The position numbers and the translations under genes are program-made. From contig NZ_BCTA01000052.1 of assembly GCF_001570485.1 (NCBI RefSeq), positions 268,286-332,285 on the forward strand: DNA of 64,000 bases, in the 5' to 3' direction. Under the pieces are notes generated by a model that was not told the DNA's origin, ran no database searches, and was given only the letters and a program-made list of their open reading frames with translations. Below, in pieces: positions 51,647 through 61,117 of the stretch (the stretch's first letter is position 1; every line of letters begins with the position of its first letter). This DNA is from Mycolicibacterium novocastrense (GTDB taxonomy: Bacteria > Actinomycetota > Actinomycetes > Mycobacteriales > Mycobacteriaceae).

Positions 51647-52447
51647 GTGGCCACACGTGATCACGGCGACCCGGGTGACGCACCGTCGATTCCTCCGCCG
51701 CTGACGGAGGTCGTCAACTCCGTCCGACCCACGGCTGCCGAGGAAGCTCGGACCATCGCCGCATCCACCAATACCGCAACCCTGGCGACGCTGACGGCCG
51801 ACGGCGACCCGTGGGCGTCGTTCGTGACGTACGGGTTGCTCGACGGCGCCCCGGTGCTGTGCGTGTCCAACCTCGCCGAGCACGGGCGCAACCTGTTGGC
51901 CGACCCGCGGGCGAGCATCGCGATCGTCGCGCCGACGTCGGAGACCGACCCGCTGGCCAGTGGGAGGGTCACCCTGGCCGGGGTGGCGGAACGGCCCGCC
52001 GACGACGAACTCGCCGCCGCGCGCGAGGCACACCTGTCGGCCGTCGCGGCCGCCAAGTACTACATCGACTACAGCGACTTCACGCTGTGGGTGCTGCGGG
52101 TACAGCGGGTGCGCTGGGTGGGCGGCTACGGGCGGATGGAGTCGACGAGCGGTGCGGCGTATTCGGCCGCGCAGCCAGATCCGGTGCAACCGCTGGCGGC
52201 CGGGGCCGTCGCGCATCTCAACGCCGACCATGCCGACACGCTGGTCGCGATGGCCAAGGCGCTGGGCGGCTACCCGGACACCACTGCGGCGACGTGCACG
52301 GGCGCCGACCGGTACGGCCTCGACCTGCGGCTCACCACCGACCGCGGGCTGGCATACACGCGGATCGGCTATCCGAAGAAGATCGATTCGATCGACGAAT
52401 TACGTTCGGCCGCCGTCGAGCTGACCCGCCTGGCGCGCCGCGGCTGA
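51647..52447 (+). CDS. HugZ-like pyridoxamine-oxidase-fold protein with DUF2470
   Basis: 266 aa, GTG at 51647. The N-terminal split-barrel (TLATLTADGDPWASFVTYGLLDGAPVLCVSNLAEHGRNLLADPRASI) and the C-terminal DUF2470 region (AVAHLNADHADTLVAMAKALGGYP) are the arrangement of the HugZ haem-degrading family. Flavin, F420 or haem as cofactor cannot be told from sequence. Divergent from treS. Confidence 0.82.
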   Translation: MATRDHGDPGDAPSIPPPLTEVVNSVRPTAAEEARTIAASTNTATLATLTADGDPWASFVTYGLLDGAPVLCVSNLAEHGRNLLADPRASIAIVAPTSETDPLASGRVTLAGVAERPADDELAAAREAHLSAVAAAKYYIDYSDFTLWVLRVQRVRWVGGYGRMESTSGAAYSAAQPDPVQPLAAGAVAHLNADHADTLVAMAKALGGYPDTTAATCTGADRYGLDLRLTTDRGLAYTRIGYPKKIDSIDELRSAAVELTRLARRG

Positions 52448-52461
52448 AATACGATCACCTC

Positions 52462-53046
52462 ATGACTGCTGCGGCTCCCTCCGGGCGACCGGCCACCTGG
52501 CAAGCGGCGTTCGATCTGATCGCCACCCGCGGCCACGAGCGACGCGACGAGCCGTTCAAGTTGGCCAGCGGGCAGCTCAGCCACGACTACATCGACGGCA
52601 AGTACGCGATCGACACCGGTGAGCGGTTGACGATCGTCAGTCGCGCGGTCGCCGAGCTGGCCGAGAGTCGCGGCATCGAGTTCGACGCGGTGGGTGGGCT
52701 GACCATGGGCGCCGACCCGTTGGCGCACGGCGTCGCGATGGTCACCGGCAAGGCGTGGTTCTCGGTGCGCAAGGAGCAGAAGGCGCGCGGACGCGAGCAG
52801 TGGATCGAGGGCACCCGCTTAGCGCCGGGTACGCGGGTGTTGCTGGTCGACGACGTGATCAGCACCGGCGGCTCGACCGAGATCGCGTTCGACCGGGTGA
52901 CCGCGGCGGGTGCGGTGGTCACCGGCGTGATCCCGATGGTGGACCGTGGGGACATCGCCGCCAAACGCTTTGCCGCACGGGGTGTGCCGTTCGCCGCGCT
53001 GGTCACCTACCGCGACCTCGGCATCGAACCGGTCAAGGACGTCTGA
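52462..53046 (+). CDS. Orotate phosphoribosyltransferase-like protein
   Basis: 194 aa. PRPP-binding loop RVLLVDDVISTGGST, and substrate-side FKLASGQLSHDYIDGKYAID and GGLTMGADPLAHGVAM. The sequence is distinct from the canonical pyrE (Rv0382c type) as I remember it, so this may be a paralog with a different or redundant role. It follows the HugZ-like gene by 14 bp on the same strand. Confidence 0.8.
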   Translation: MTAAAPSGRPATWQAAFDLIATRGHERRDEPFKLASGQLSHDYIDGKYAIDTGERLTIVSRAVAELAESRGIEFDAVGGLTMGADPLAHGVAMVTGKAWFSVRKEQKARGREQWIEGTRLAPGTRVLLVDDVISTGGSTEIAFDRVTAAGAVVTGVIPMVDRGDIAAKRFAARGVPFAALVTYRDLGIEPVKDV

Positions 53047-53057
53047 CCCCTCTTCCG

Positions 53058-53115
53058 CGAACGTGGGTTACCCGCACATTTTTCGCGCGCGGAGCGTGCT
53101 GGTAACCCACGTTCG
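53058..53115. terminator. Bidirectional hairpin between convergent genes
   Basis: CGAACGTGGGTTACC (53058-53072) and GGTAACCCACGTTCG (53101-53115) are perfect 15-bp arms around 28 bases, which include a T5 run. It sits between the phosphoribosyltransferase and ABC ATPase stop codons. The layout (14-15 bp arms, 28-29 base loop, T-run near the left arm, tail-to-tail genes) is the same as at 24791-24847 although the sequence differs. Confidence 0.6.
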
Positions 53116-53121
53116 GCGCGG

Positions 53122-54162
53122 TTAGGCCGGCACGACGAGCACGCCGTCGGATTCCACGCCGATGCTGACCGAGTCGCCGGGTGCGAGGTGGCGCGCCGCC
53201 GGGCTTCCCATCTGCGCGCAGATCACCGTGCCGTCACCCATCGCGGCGTAGACCCGCGAGATCGCGCCGAGGAACGCCACCGAGCTGACGGTCGAGCTGC
53301 CTGCCGCATCAGCGGTCACCGTCACCGATTCCGGCCGGACCATCGCCAGCCCGGGCCCGGAAGCCACCGAACCCGGCAGCGTCGGCAACGACGTCCCGAG
53401 CAGTTGGGCGGTGCCATTCGAAACCGTCGCGCGCACTTTGTTGTTCAGGCCGACGAACTCCGCGACGAACGGTGTCGCCGGGTTGGCGTAGAGGTCGGCG
53501 GGCGCGGCCACCTGTTCGAGTCTGCCCTGGTTCAGCACCCCGACACGGTCGGCCACCGCGAGCGCTTCCTCCTGGTCGTGGGTGACGAACAACATCGTCG
53601 TACCGACCTCCAACTGCACACGGCGGATCTCGTCGCGCAACTGGGACCGGACTATGGCGTCCAACGCCGACAGCGGTTCATCGAGCAGTAGCACTCGCGG
53701 CGCAATCGCCAGGGCGCGGGCCAGTGCGACGCGTTGCTGCTGCCCGCCCGACAATTCGCTGGCGTACTTGTCGGTGTGAGCAGACAGCCCGACCAGGTCC
53801 AGCATCTCGGCGGCCCGGGACAGGCGTTCTTGTCTGGAGGCACCGCGCATCTTCAGACCGAACGCGACGTTGTCGAGCACGGTGAGGTGGGGGAACAGGC
53901 TGTAGGCCTGGAACACCATGCCCATGTCGCGCTTGTTCGCGGGTACGCGGCTGACGTCTCGCCCGTCGACGCTCACCGTGCCCGACGTCGCCGTGTCCAG
54001 CCCGGCGACGATGCGCAGCGCGGTGGTCTTACCGCAGCCCGACGGACCCAGCAGCGCGACGAGCTCGCCGGGTTCGACACGCAGCGTCAGCCCGTCGAGT
54101 GCCCTTCTCGACCCGTACACCCGCGTCAGGTCGTTGAGTTCGACGGCGACTCCGGTGGTCAT
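53122..54162 (-). CDS. ABC importer ATPase (spermidine/iron-type)
   Basis: 346 aa. Walker A LLGPSGCGKTT, Q-loop VFQAYSLFPH, signature LSGGQQQRVALARAL, Walker B VLLLDEPLSALD and H-loop FVTHDQEEA. The C-terminal TOBE domain (MVRPESVTVTAD) is typical of the polyamine, ferric-iron, sulfate and aminoethylphosphonate importers. Last gene of the operon; its ATG overlaps the permease stop. Substrate undefined. Confidence 0.92.
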   Translation of the reverse strand: MTTGVAVELNDLTRVYGSRRALDGLTLRVEPGELVALLGPSGCGKTTALRIVAGLDTATSGTVSVDGRDVSRVPANKRDMGMVFQAYSLFPHLTVLDNVAFGLKMRGASRQERLSRAAEMLDLVGLSAHTDKYASELSGGQQQRVALARALAIAPRVLLLDEPLSALDAIVRSQLRDEIRRVQLEVGTTMLFVTHDQEEALAVADRVGVLNQGRLEQVAAPADLYANPATPFVAEFVGLNNKVRATVSNGTAQLLGTSLPTLPGSVASGPGLAMVRPESVTVTADAAGSSTVSSVAFLGAISRVYAAMGDGTVICAQMGSPAARHLAPGDSVSIGVESDGVLVVPA

Positions 54163-54941
54163 GCGGCGACTCCTCGGCCTCGACGGCGCCCGCGGGTGAC
54201 GAGCGAAAGGCCCGTCAGCAGAACGAAACCCAGCAGCAGCACGGCCAACGATGCGGCCACCGACGTGGGGCCGTCGGCCTTGCCGATCGCCACGATCTGC
54301 ACCTGCAAAGTCTCATAACCGCTCAGCGATGCGATGGTGTACTCCCCGAGAACGACGGCAACCGAGATGAAGGCCGCGGACAGAATTCCCGACCAGATGT
54401 TCGGCACGACCACCCGCAGAATCGTTGTCGCCCAACCGGCGCCGAGCGATCGCGCGGCCTCGGTGAGAGTCCGCAGGTCAATCGACGACAGCGCCGCGTC
54501 CAGCGCACGATACGCGAACGGCAACACCAACACGATGTAGACGAACGTCAGCGTCAACGCGGATTCTCCGAGGAAGTACGTCACCCACAGATAGACATTG
54601 CGCAGGCCGACCACGATGACCAACGCCGGAATCGTCAACGGCAACAGGCACAGGAACTCGACGGCGCCCTTGGCCCATGGTGCCCGCAGCCTTACCCAGA
54701 TCATGGTCGGCACCAGGATCGCCAACATCGCGACCACCGTGTACACCGCGAGCAGCAGGGATACGATGATGGCCGCATACAGCGCGTCATCGGCGATCAG
54801 GTTGCCCCACGCCCGCAGAGTGCGCCCACCTGCGAGCAGGTTGCGCGTCGAGAAGTCGGCCATCGCGTAGAGCGGAAACAGGAAGAACGCGCCGAAAAGC
54901 ACCCAGAGCGCGCCGCGAATCACCTTGGTGGCCCGGGTCAT
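54159..54941 (-). CDS. ABC importer permease (second)
   Basis: 260 aa, ATG at 54941 overlapping the stop of the first permease. Six membrane segments. The cytoplasmic EAA loop reads LTEAARSLGAGWATTILRVVVPNIWSG, which docks on the ATPase. PotC-like class of the CUT/POT-type systems. Membrane component of the four-gene importer. Confidence 0.9.
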   Translation of the reverse strand: MTRATKVIRGALWVLFGAFFLFPLYAMADFSTRNLLAGGRTLRAWGNLIADDALYAAIIVSLLLAVYTVVAMLAILVPTMIWVRLRAPWAKGAVEFLCLLPLTIPALVIVVGLRNVYLWVTYFLGESALTLTFVYIVLVLPFAYRALDAALSSIDLRTLTEAARSLGAGWATTILRVVVPNIWSGILSAAFISVAVVLGEYTIASLSGYETLQVQIVAIGKADGPTSVAASLAVLLLGFVLLTGLSLVTRGRRRGRGVAA

Positions 54942-55735
54942 CGAAGCCACCTCGCCGAACGTCGCACCAACCTGTTGTAGGCCACCATCACCACCGCCAC
55001 GACGACGATCATCTCGAGCGCCAACGCATACGCGAAGCCCGTCTGACCCAGCACCACCTCGCTGGTGAGCGCCGCCCTGATCAGCAGCGGCACGATCGGG
55101 CTGCCCTGGCTGACCAACGCGGCGGCCGTCGCGTACGCCGCGAATGCGTTGGCGAACAACAACAGTGCCGACCCCAGGAACGCCGGCGTCAACAACGGCA
55201 CGACCACTTCGCGGAAGTACTGCAGCCGTGATGCGCCCAGGGTGAGCGCCGCTTCGCGCCACTGCGCCCGCAGACCCTCGAGGGCGGGCATGAACACGAT
55301 CACCATCAGCGGTATCTGAAAGTACGTGTAGACCAGAATCAGGCCCGGCAACCCGTACAACCACCCCGACGCCGCGAGGTTCCATCCGAGCAGGTGCTCC
55401 AGCCACAACGTCAACACGCCGTTGAGCCCGACCGTCGCCAGAAATGCGAAAGCCAGTGCGACACCGCCGAACTGCGCGAGCACGCTGCACAGCGCCAGCA
55501 CGGCGCGCCGCACCGTCGACGTCGGCGGGCCGGACACGATCAACCAGGACAGCACCGCCCCGAGTGCCGCGCCGATCAGCGCGGTGCTGCCCGAGAGCAC
55601 CACGCTCTTGCTCAGCGCCGACAACGCCGGACCGGAGAACAATGCGTTGATGCGCTCCAGGGAGAACACGCCGTCGACGACGAACGCGTTGACGATCACC
55701 GTCGCGGTGGGGATGAGCAGAAAGACCACCACCAC
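54938..55735 (-). CDS. ABC importer permease (first)
   Basis: 265 aa from the GTG at 55735. The EAA loop is REAALTLGASRLQYFREVVVPLLTPAF. The GTG start removes part of the first membrane helix; in frame upstream lies LTRLRDTARDILPLLPFLAVV, a normal permease N-terminus. No ATG, GTG or TTG opens that longer form, but a CTG at 55792 sits eight bases after GGAGG. The true start may therefore be the CTG. PotB-like. Confidence 0.88.
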   Translation of the reverse strand: MVVVFLLIPTATVIVNAFVVDGVFSLERINALFSGPALSALSKSVVLSGSTALIGAALGAVLSWLIVSGPPTSTVRRAVLALCSVLAQFGGVALAFAFLATVGLNGVLTLWLEHLLGWNLAASGWLYGLPGLILVYTYFQIPLMVIVFMPALEGLRAQWREAALTLGASRLQYFREVVVPLLTPAFLGSALLLFANAFAAYATAAALVSQGSPIVPLLIRAALTSEVVLGQTGFAYALALEMIVVVAVVMVAYNRLVRRSARWLR

Positions 55736-55814
55736 CGCCAGGAACGGCAGCAGCGGCAGGATGTCTCGCGCGGTGTCCCGCAGCCTGGTCAGACTCGCTC
55801 CCTCCCGTGCACGG

Positions 55815-56945
55815 TCAGCCGATCGCGGCGGCCCAGTGCTCCGACAGATACTTGGTGGCCGCCTCGGTCTGCTGGGGCGAGGGAACCGTCACCGGTCCGT
55901 CGATGACGGGCAAGGTCTGCGCGGCCGCCTTGTCCAATGTGCCGTCGGTGGCCATGTTGTCGGCGCGAACCGGCCGAACACCGCCGAGCGCGAACAAGTT
56001 CTGGCCCTCGTCGCTGTAGAGGAATTCCTGCCACAGGCGCGCGGCGGCCGGGTGCGGCGCGTCCTTGTTGATCGCCTGGTAGTAGTAGCCCGCGACGGCG
56101 TACTCCGGCGGTACCAGAACCTGCCACGAGGGCAGTTTCTTGCTTTGCGCCGCGTTGGTGTAGTTCCAATCGATCACCACCGGCGTCTGACCGGATCCGA
56201 TGGTGGCCGGCGTCGGGTCCACGGGCAGGAAGTTGCCCGCGTCGGCCAGCTTTCGGAAGAACTCGACGCCCGGGGCGATGTCGTCGACCGAACCGCCCTG
56301 GGAGAGCGCGACCATCAGCACCCCGGAGAACGCGGCGCCCGCCTGCGTGGGGTCGCCGTTGAGAGCCACCTTGCCCCGATACTCCGGCTTGAGCAGGTCG
56401 TCGATGCGGGTCACCGGCGGCACCTTGGCCGAGTCGAAGCCGATCGACATGTATCCGCCGTAATCGTTGACCCAGGTTCCCTCCGCGTCTTTGAACGCCG
56501 CCGGGATGTCGTCGAAATTGACCACCTTGTAAGGCGCGAACATCTCGGTGTTGGCCAACGCGACGGACTGGCCGAGGTCGAACACGTCGGGCGCGGTGCT
56601 CCTGCCCCTCTGCTGATTGGCCGCGTTGATCTCGTCCTGGCTGGATGCGTCGGGCTGCGCCGAATTGACCTTGATGCCGTACTTGTCGCTGAACGCTTTG
56701 ATGATCGCGCCGTAGTTGGCCCAATCCGGAGGTAGCGCAATGACATTGAGCTCACGCTCGTTCTTGGCCGCCTCAACGAGCCCGTCGATCCCCCCGAAAT
56801 CCTCGGCCGAAGTGGCTTCGGCGGCCTTGACACCGGACTGCGTCTGCTGCCCGTCACCGCTCTTGTCCGGCGGCGCGCAGGCAACCGAACCGGCCAGCAG
56901 CAGAACGGATGCGGCCAACGCGGCCGCCAGGCTGGTGATCTTCAT
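55815..56945 (-). CDS. ABC importer substrate-binding lipoprotein
   Basis: 376 aa, ATG at 56945. Lipobox LAGSVAC anchors it outside the membrane. The type 2 periplasmic-binding fold has LNVIALPPDWANYGAIIKAFSDKYGIKV, VFDLGQSVALAN, LLKPEYRGKVALNGDPTQ, PVVIDWNYTNAAQ and a C-terminal LWQEFLYSDEGQNLF. This resembles spermidine/putrescine, iron(III) or aminoethylphosphonate binders; no motif decides. First gene of the operon SBP, permease, permease, ATPase. Confidence 0.9.
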   Translation of the reverse strand: MKITSLAAALAASVLLLAGSVACAPPDKSGDGQQTQSGVKAAEATSAEDFGGIDGLVEAAKNERELNVIALPPDWANYGAIIKAFSDKYGIKVNSAQPDASSQDEINAANQQRGRSTAPDVFDLGQSVALANTEMFAPYKVVNFDDIPAAFKDAEGTWVNDYGGYMSIGFDSAKVPPVTRIDDLLKPEYRGKVALNGDPTQAGAAFSGVLMVALSQGGSVDDIAPGVEFFRKLADAGNFLPVDPTPATIGSGQTPVVIDWNYTNAAQSKKLPSWQVLVPPEYAVAGYYYQAINKDAPHPAAARLWQEFLYSDEGQNLFALGGVRPVRADNMATDGTLDKAAAQTLPVIDGPVTVPSPQQTEAATKYLSEHWAAAIG

Positions 56946-57135
56946 TGCCGAACCTTCCGATGGTCAGGAGTCGGTGCGGTGACGCAGCGGTCACCGCACC
57001 GGATCGCCGCGGTGAACGACTCCGCGCGAGGGCGTCCGAAACCCTATCGCGGCGGTTGTGGCGACGCGCAAGTTCCACCGGACTTCCACCGGACTTTGCC
57101 AGGCCGCCACCTTTGCCCGGCGTTAGCATTCTCGT

Positions 57136-57708
57136 GTGGCGCGACGCGAAGTTTCGGGGGACTTCGACTACCTCATAGACGACCCGGTCGATGTCGCCGA
57201 TGCCGCCGATTCAGGGGCGGATGCGGACGCGGAGGTCTTCGACCCCGCCAAGGTGCCGGGCCGGGACATGCTGTTCGACGCCTTCGACGAGAACTCCTGG
57301 TATTTCGCGCCCGCCCCGCCGCCCTGGTACCGCACGAAACGAAATCTCAGCCTTCTGCTCGCCGCCGCGATCGCGGCCGTCGCGCTCGTCGTGTCCGCTG
57401 TCCTGCTGGTCTTCGGCGCGCCCGGCGAGCCCGCCGACCGGGAGCCCGAACCGGTCCGCCCGACCGTTCAGACCACGGCACCGGCGCGCACGTCACCGCA
57501 ATCACCGAGCACCCCGCCGCCGCCGCGGCCGGCTCCACCGCCGCGCGTCGAGACCTCGGCGGCGCCGGTCGCCCCTCCGCCGCCCGCGACCTACCGGCCG
57601 CGCACCCCTCCGACCAGGACCGGCCGCGACCCGGAGATCGGGGTGACGCGCACACCGGTGACCCGGTCACCGATCAGCGTCGCGCCGCAGCGGCCCAGCC
57701 AGCGGTGA
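57136..57708 (+). CDS. Membrane protein with proline-rich exported tail
   Basis: 190 aa, GTG at 57136. An acidic cytoplasmic head (DDPVDVADAADSGADADAEVFD) is followed by WYRTKRNLSLLLAAAIAAVALVVSAVLLVFG as a single helix and an 85-residue Pro/Thr/Arg-rich tail outside. No domain recognised. Its TGA shares a base with the ATG of the next gene. Confidence 0.7.
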   Translation: MARREVSGDFDYLIDDPVDVADAADSGADADAEVFDPAKVPGRDMLFDAFDENSWYFAPAPPPWYRTKRNLSLLLAAAIAAVALVVSAVLLVFGAPGEPADREPEPVRPTVQTTAPARTSPQSPSTPPPPRPAPPPRVETSAAPVAPPPPATYRPRTPPTRTGRDPEIGVTRTPVTRSPISVAPQRPSQR

Positions 57709-58115
57709 TGGACGCATTCGATCCGGAGGCCATGTTCGCCGCGGCGCCCGTCGCGACGCTCGCCACCGTGGGACCCGCAGGAGCACCACACCTGGTGCCC
57801 GTCGTGTTCGCCGTGCACGCCGGAACCGTCTACACCGCCGTCGACGCCAAACGGAAGTCGACGCGCAATCTGCGGCGGTTGAGCAACATCGAGGGCAACC
57901 CGCAAGTGAGTGTGCTCGCCGACCACTACGACGACGACTGGACGCAGCTGTGGTGGGTGCGTGTCGACGGCAGCGCCGAAATCCACTACAGCGGCGAAGA
58001 ATTGGCTACCGGGTACGCGCTGCTGCGCAACAAGTATCCGCAGTATGAGCGGATCGCCCTCGACGGCCCGGTGGTCAGCGTGACCATCACCAAGTGGGCT
58101 TCGTGGCAGGCCTGA
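57708..58115 (+). CDS. Flavin/F420-type split-barrel oxidoreductase (Rv0121c type)
   Basis: 135 aa. PVATLATVGPAGAPHLVPVVFAVHAGTVYTAVDAKRKSTRNLRRLSNIEGNPQVSVLADHYDDDW is the pyridoxamine-5-phosphate-oxidase-like fold of the Rv0121c/TIGR03668 F420-binding group. It lies next to fusA2 as in M. tuberculosis. Substrate unknown. Starts one base into the upstream stop (TGATG). Confidence 0.88.
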   Translation: MDAFDPEAMFAAAPVATLATVGPAGAPHLVPVVFAVHAGTVYTAVDAKRKSTRNLRRLSNIEGNPQVSVLADHYDDDWTQLWWVRVDGSAEIHYSGEELATGYALLRNKYPQYERIALDGPVVSVTITKWASWQA

Positions 58116-58214
58116 GCGCGATTTCGGTCAAGCCCTTGTGCTGGCTGTCGGTTAGGGGAATTGTGGTCTAACACACACTTTGGCGGCAGCGCAGCCGTCG
58201 TGGAAGGGAACGTC

Positions 58215-60383
58215 ATGGCTGACAAGACGACACATTCCCAGGGCGCCGGAGCCGCCCCGACCGCGGACAGTCCGGCCGCCATCCGCAATGTGGTGCTGGT
58301 GGGCCCATCGGGTGGCGGCAAAACAACACTCGTCGAGGCACTTTTGGTGGCCGCGGGAGTCCTGACCAGACAGGGTTCCGTGCAGGACGGCACCACGGTC
58401 TGCGACAGCGACGAAGCCGAGATCTCCCAACAGCGTTCGGTGGGCCTTGCACTCGCGTCGCTGCGACACGACGGCATCAAGGTCAATCTCATCGACACTC
58501 CCGGTTACGCCGATTTCGTCGGGGAACTGCGGGCGGGGTTACGAGCCGCGGACTGTGCGCTGTTCGTCATCGCCGCCAACGAAGGAGTCGACGAACCCAC
58601 CAAGGCGCTGTGGCTCGAATGCAGCCAGGTGGGCATGCCGCGCGCCGTGGTCATCACCAAACTCGACCATGCCCGCGCGAACTACCCCAACGCGTTGGCC
58701 GCCGCGCAGCGGGCCTTCGGCGACAAGGTGCTTCCGCTGTACCTGCCCGCCGATTCGCCCTGCACCGGGTTGATCGGCCTGCTGTCGCAGACGCACTACG
58801 AATACGCCGACGGCAAGCGCACCGCCACCCATGAACCCGACGGCTCGTACGCCGACGCGATCACCGAACACCGCGGCACCCTGATCGAGGGCATCATCGA
58901 GGAATCCGAGGACGAGACGCTGATGGAGCGTTACCTCGGTGGCGAACAGATCGACCAGTCGGTGCTCATCGACGATCTGGAGAAGGCCGTCGCCAGGGCG
59001 ACGTTCTTCCCCGCGCTTCCGGTGTGCAGCGGCACGGGCGTCGGCACGCTCGAACTGCTCGAAATCATCACCGCCGGCTTTCCCTCACCGCCCGAGCACC
59101 GGTTGCCCGAGGTCTTCACGCCGCAGGGCAAACCGCGCGCCGAGCTTCCGTGTGACCCGAACGGCCCGCTTCTGGCCGAGGTGGTCAAGACGACGTCCGA
59201 CCCCTACGTGGGACGGGTCAGCCTGGTCCGGGTGTTCTCGGGAACCATCACGCCCGACTCGACAGTGCATGTGTCCGGCCACTTCTCGTCGTTCTTCGGC
59301 GGTAGCGGCTCGTTGACCGGTTCGCTCGCCACTCACGAGGACCACGACGAAGACGAGCGCATCGGGTCGCTGTCCTTTCCCCTGGGCAAGCAACAGCGTC
59401 CCGCCCCCTCGGTGATCGCCGGCGACATCTGCGCGATCGGGCGACTCAGCCGGGCCGAGACCGGCGACACGCTGTCCGACAAGTCCGATCCGCTCGTGCT
59501 GCGGCCATGGAGCATGCCCGAACCGCTGCTGCCCATCGCGGTGCAGCCCAGAGCCAAGACCGACGAGGACAAACTGTCGGGCGGTCTGCAACGGTTGGCC
59601 GCCGAAGATCCGACCCTGCGCATCGAGCAGAACCCCGAGACGCACCAGATCGTGCTGTGGACGATGGGCGAAGCGCACGCCAACGTCGTCCTGGACGCGC
59701 TCTCCCGACGCTACGGTGTCGCCGTCGACACCGTCGAGTTACGCATCCCGTTACGAGAGACGTTCGGCGGCAAGGCCAAAGGACACGGCCGCCACGTCAA
59801 GCAGTCGGGCGGGCACGGCCAGTACGCGGTCTGCGACATCCAGGTCGAGCCGCTGCCTGAAGGTTCCGGTTTCGAGTTCGTCGACAAGGTCGTCGGCGGC
59901 GCGGTACCCCGCCAGTTCATCCCGAGCGTCGAAAAGGGCATTCGGGCGCAGATGGAGAAGGGTGTCGGACCCGGCTACCCGGTCGTCGACATCCGCGTCA
60001 CGCTGTTCGACGGCAAATCCCACAGTGTCGACTCGTCGGACTTCGCCTTCCAGATGGCGGGCGGGCTGGCGCTGCGGGAAGCGGCCGCGGCGACCAAGGT
60101 GAACCTGCTGGAGCCTGTCGACGAAGTGACGGTGCTGATTCCCGACGACTTCGTCGGCGTGATCATGGGCGATCTGGCCGGGCGACGGGGCCGCGTGCTG
60201 GGCACCGAAAAGGTCGGCGACGACCGCACACTGGTCAAGGCCGAGATCCCCGAGGTCGAGCTCACCCGCTACGCCATCGATCTGCGTTCGCTGGCCCACG
60301 GAGCCGGCACGTTCAGCAGGACCTTCGCCCGCTACGACCCGATGCCCGACCACGCTGCCGCCAAAGTTGCATCAGCGGTCTGA
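58215..60383 (+). CDS. fusA2: Elongation-factor-G-like protein FusA2
   Basis: 722 aa, ATG at 58215 after GAAGGGA. Five-domain EF-G layout: P-loop GPSGGGKTT (30-38), DTPGYADF, a G4 element TKLDHARANY where EF-G has NKMD, and the domain IV/V regions VELRIPLRETFGGKAKGHGRHVKQSGGHGQY and VTVLIPDDFVGVIMGDLAGRRGRVLG. It is the second, non-essential EF-G paralog of mycobacteria (Rv0120c); its exact role in translation is unsettled. It converges on the next gene. Confidence 0.93.
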   Translation: MADKTTHSQGAGAAPTADSPAAIRNVVLVGPSGGGKTTLVEALLVAAGVLTRQGSVQDGTTVCDSDEAEISQQRSVGLALASLRHDGIKVNLIDTPGYADFVGELRAGLRAADCALFVIAANEGVDEPTKALWLECSQVGMPRAVVITKLDHARANYPNALAAAQRAFGDKVLPLYLPADSPCTGLIGLLSQTHYEYADGKRTATHEPDGSYADAITEHRGTLIEGIIEESEDETLMERYLGGEQIDQSVLIDDLEKAVARATFFPALPVCSGTGVGTLELLEIITAGFPSPPEHRLPEVFTPQGKPRAELPCDPNGPLLAEVVKTTSDPYVGRVSLVRVFSGTITPDSTVHVSGHFSSFFGGSGSLTGSLATHEDHDEDERIGSLSFPLGKQQRPAPSVIAGDICAIGRLSRAETGDTLSDKSDPLVLRPWSMPEPLLPIAVQPRAKTDEDKLSGGLQRLAAEDPTLRIEQNPETHQIVLWTMGEAHANVVLDALSRRYGVAVDTVELRIPLRETFGGKAKGHGRHVKQSGGHGQYAVCDIQVEPLPEGSGFEFVDKVVGGAVPRQFIPSVEKGIRAQMEKGVGPGYPVVDIRVTLFDGKSHSVDSSDFAFQMAGGLALREAAAATKVNLLEPVDEVTVLIPDDFVGVIMGDLAGRRGRVLGTEKVGDDRTLVKAEIPEVELTRYAIDLRSLAHGAGTFSRTFARYDPMPDHAAAKVASAV

Positions 60384-60388
60384 GCACA

Positions 60389-61117
60389 TCACCGGGGCCG
60401 GTCCCCACGCCAACTGAAGCTGTTGACGTATTTGCCCATATCCAGGGCGATCTGGAGATTGGCTCCGGACGGTTTGCCGAACCCGAAGTCGGGGCTGAAC
60501 TGGTGGTACGGCCCCACGGCCGCCGCCACCAACGCCAGATCGTTCTTCACCGCGGCCACTACGAGGACCCGCATGCGCAGATAGCTGCTGTTGGCGCCCT
60601 GTGGCCAACAGTCGGCGACTTCGCCGTATCCCGGATGGAAGCCGACCATGGCGTTGGGAATCGCATATGCGGTTTGGGTGTCGGGAAAAGTGGCTTTCAC
60701 CAACGACTTTGCGATCTCCTGTGCAGATCGGCCCGCCGCGGGTTCGCTGAACAACTGCAGAGTCCCGCCGTCCCCGGCGAGCAGTTCGGCGGTCACACCG
60801 TTGGGTTTGGTGCTCACCCGGTAGGCCGACTCGGGCGCGGGATAGGACACCGAGAACGCGCCGTCCGGCGAGGTGAAGCGAGGATTGATGGACACCGGCG
60901 TGCCGGTCGGTGGACGCCCGCAGTCGGGCGGGCACACGTAGCGCACCGGCGGCTTGGCCATCATCGCCGACACCCCGACCAGCGCGGCGGCGATCAGCAC
61001 GATCGCGACCAACCACGTGAGCACCAGCCGACTGCGCGAGGTGCGCCGCGGCGCGGCGGCCGCGTACGCGCCGGCCGGAACCGCGTAGCCGGGAAAGAAG
61101 TTCGTTGGCGCGCTCAT
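60389..61117 (-). CDS. Single-pass membrane protein, unknown
   Basis: 242 aa. A Pro/Ala-rich cytoplasmic head leads to SRLVLTWLVAIVLIAAALVGVSAMM and an exported domain with YVCPPDCGRPPTGTPVSINPRFTSPDGAFSVSYPAPESAYRV and DCWPQGANSSYLRMRVLVVAAVKNDLALVAAAVGP. The CPPDCG pair may form a disulfide. Its ATG overlaps the stop of the zinc-ribbon gene upstream, so it is third in an operon with it and the S53 peptidase. Confidence 0.75.
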   Translation of the reverse strand: MSAPTNFFPGYAVPAGAYAAAAPRRTSRSRLVLTWLVAIVLIAAALVGVSAMMAKPPVRYVCPPDCGRPPTGTPVSINPRFTSPDGAFSVSYPAPESAYRVSTKPNGVTAELLAGDGGTLQLFSEPAAGRSAQEIAKSLVKATFPDTQTAYAIPNAMVGFHPGYGEVADCWPQGANSSYLRMRVLVVAAVKNDLALVAAAVGPYHQFSPDFGFGKPSGANLQIALDMGKYVNSFSWRGDRPR

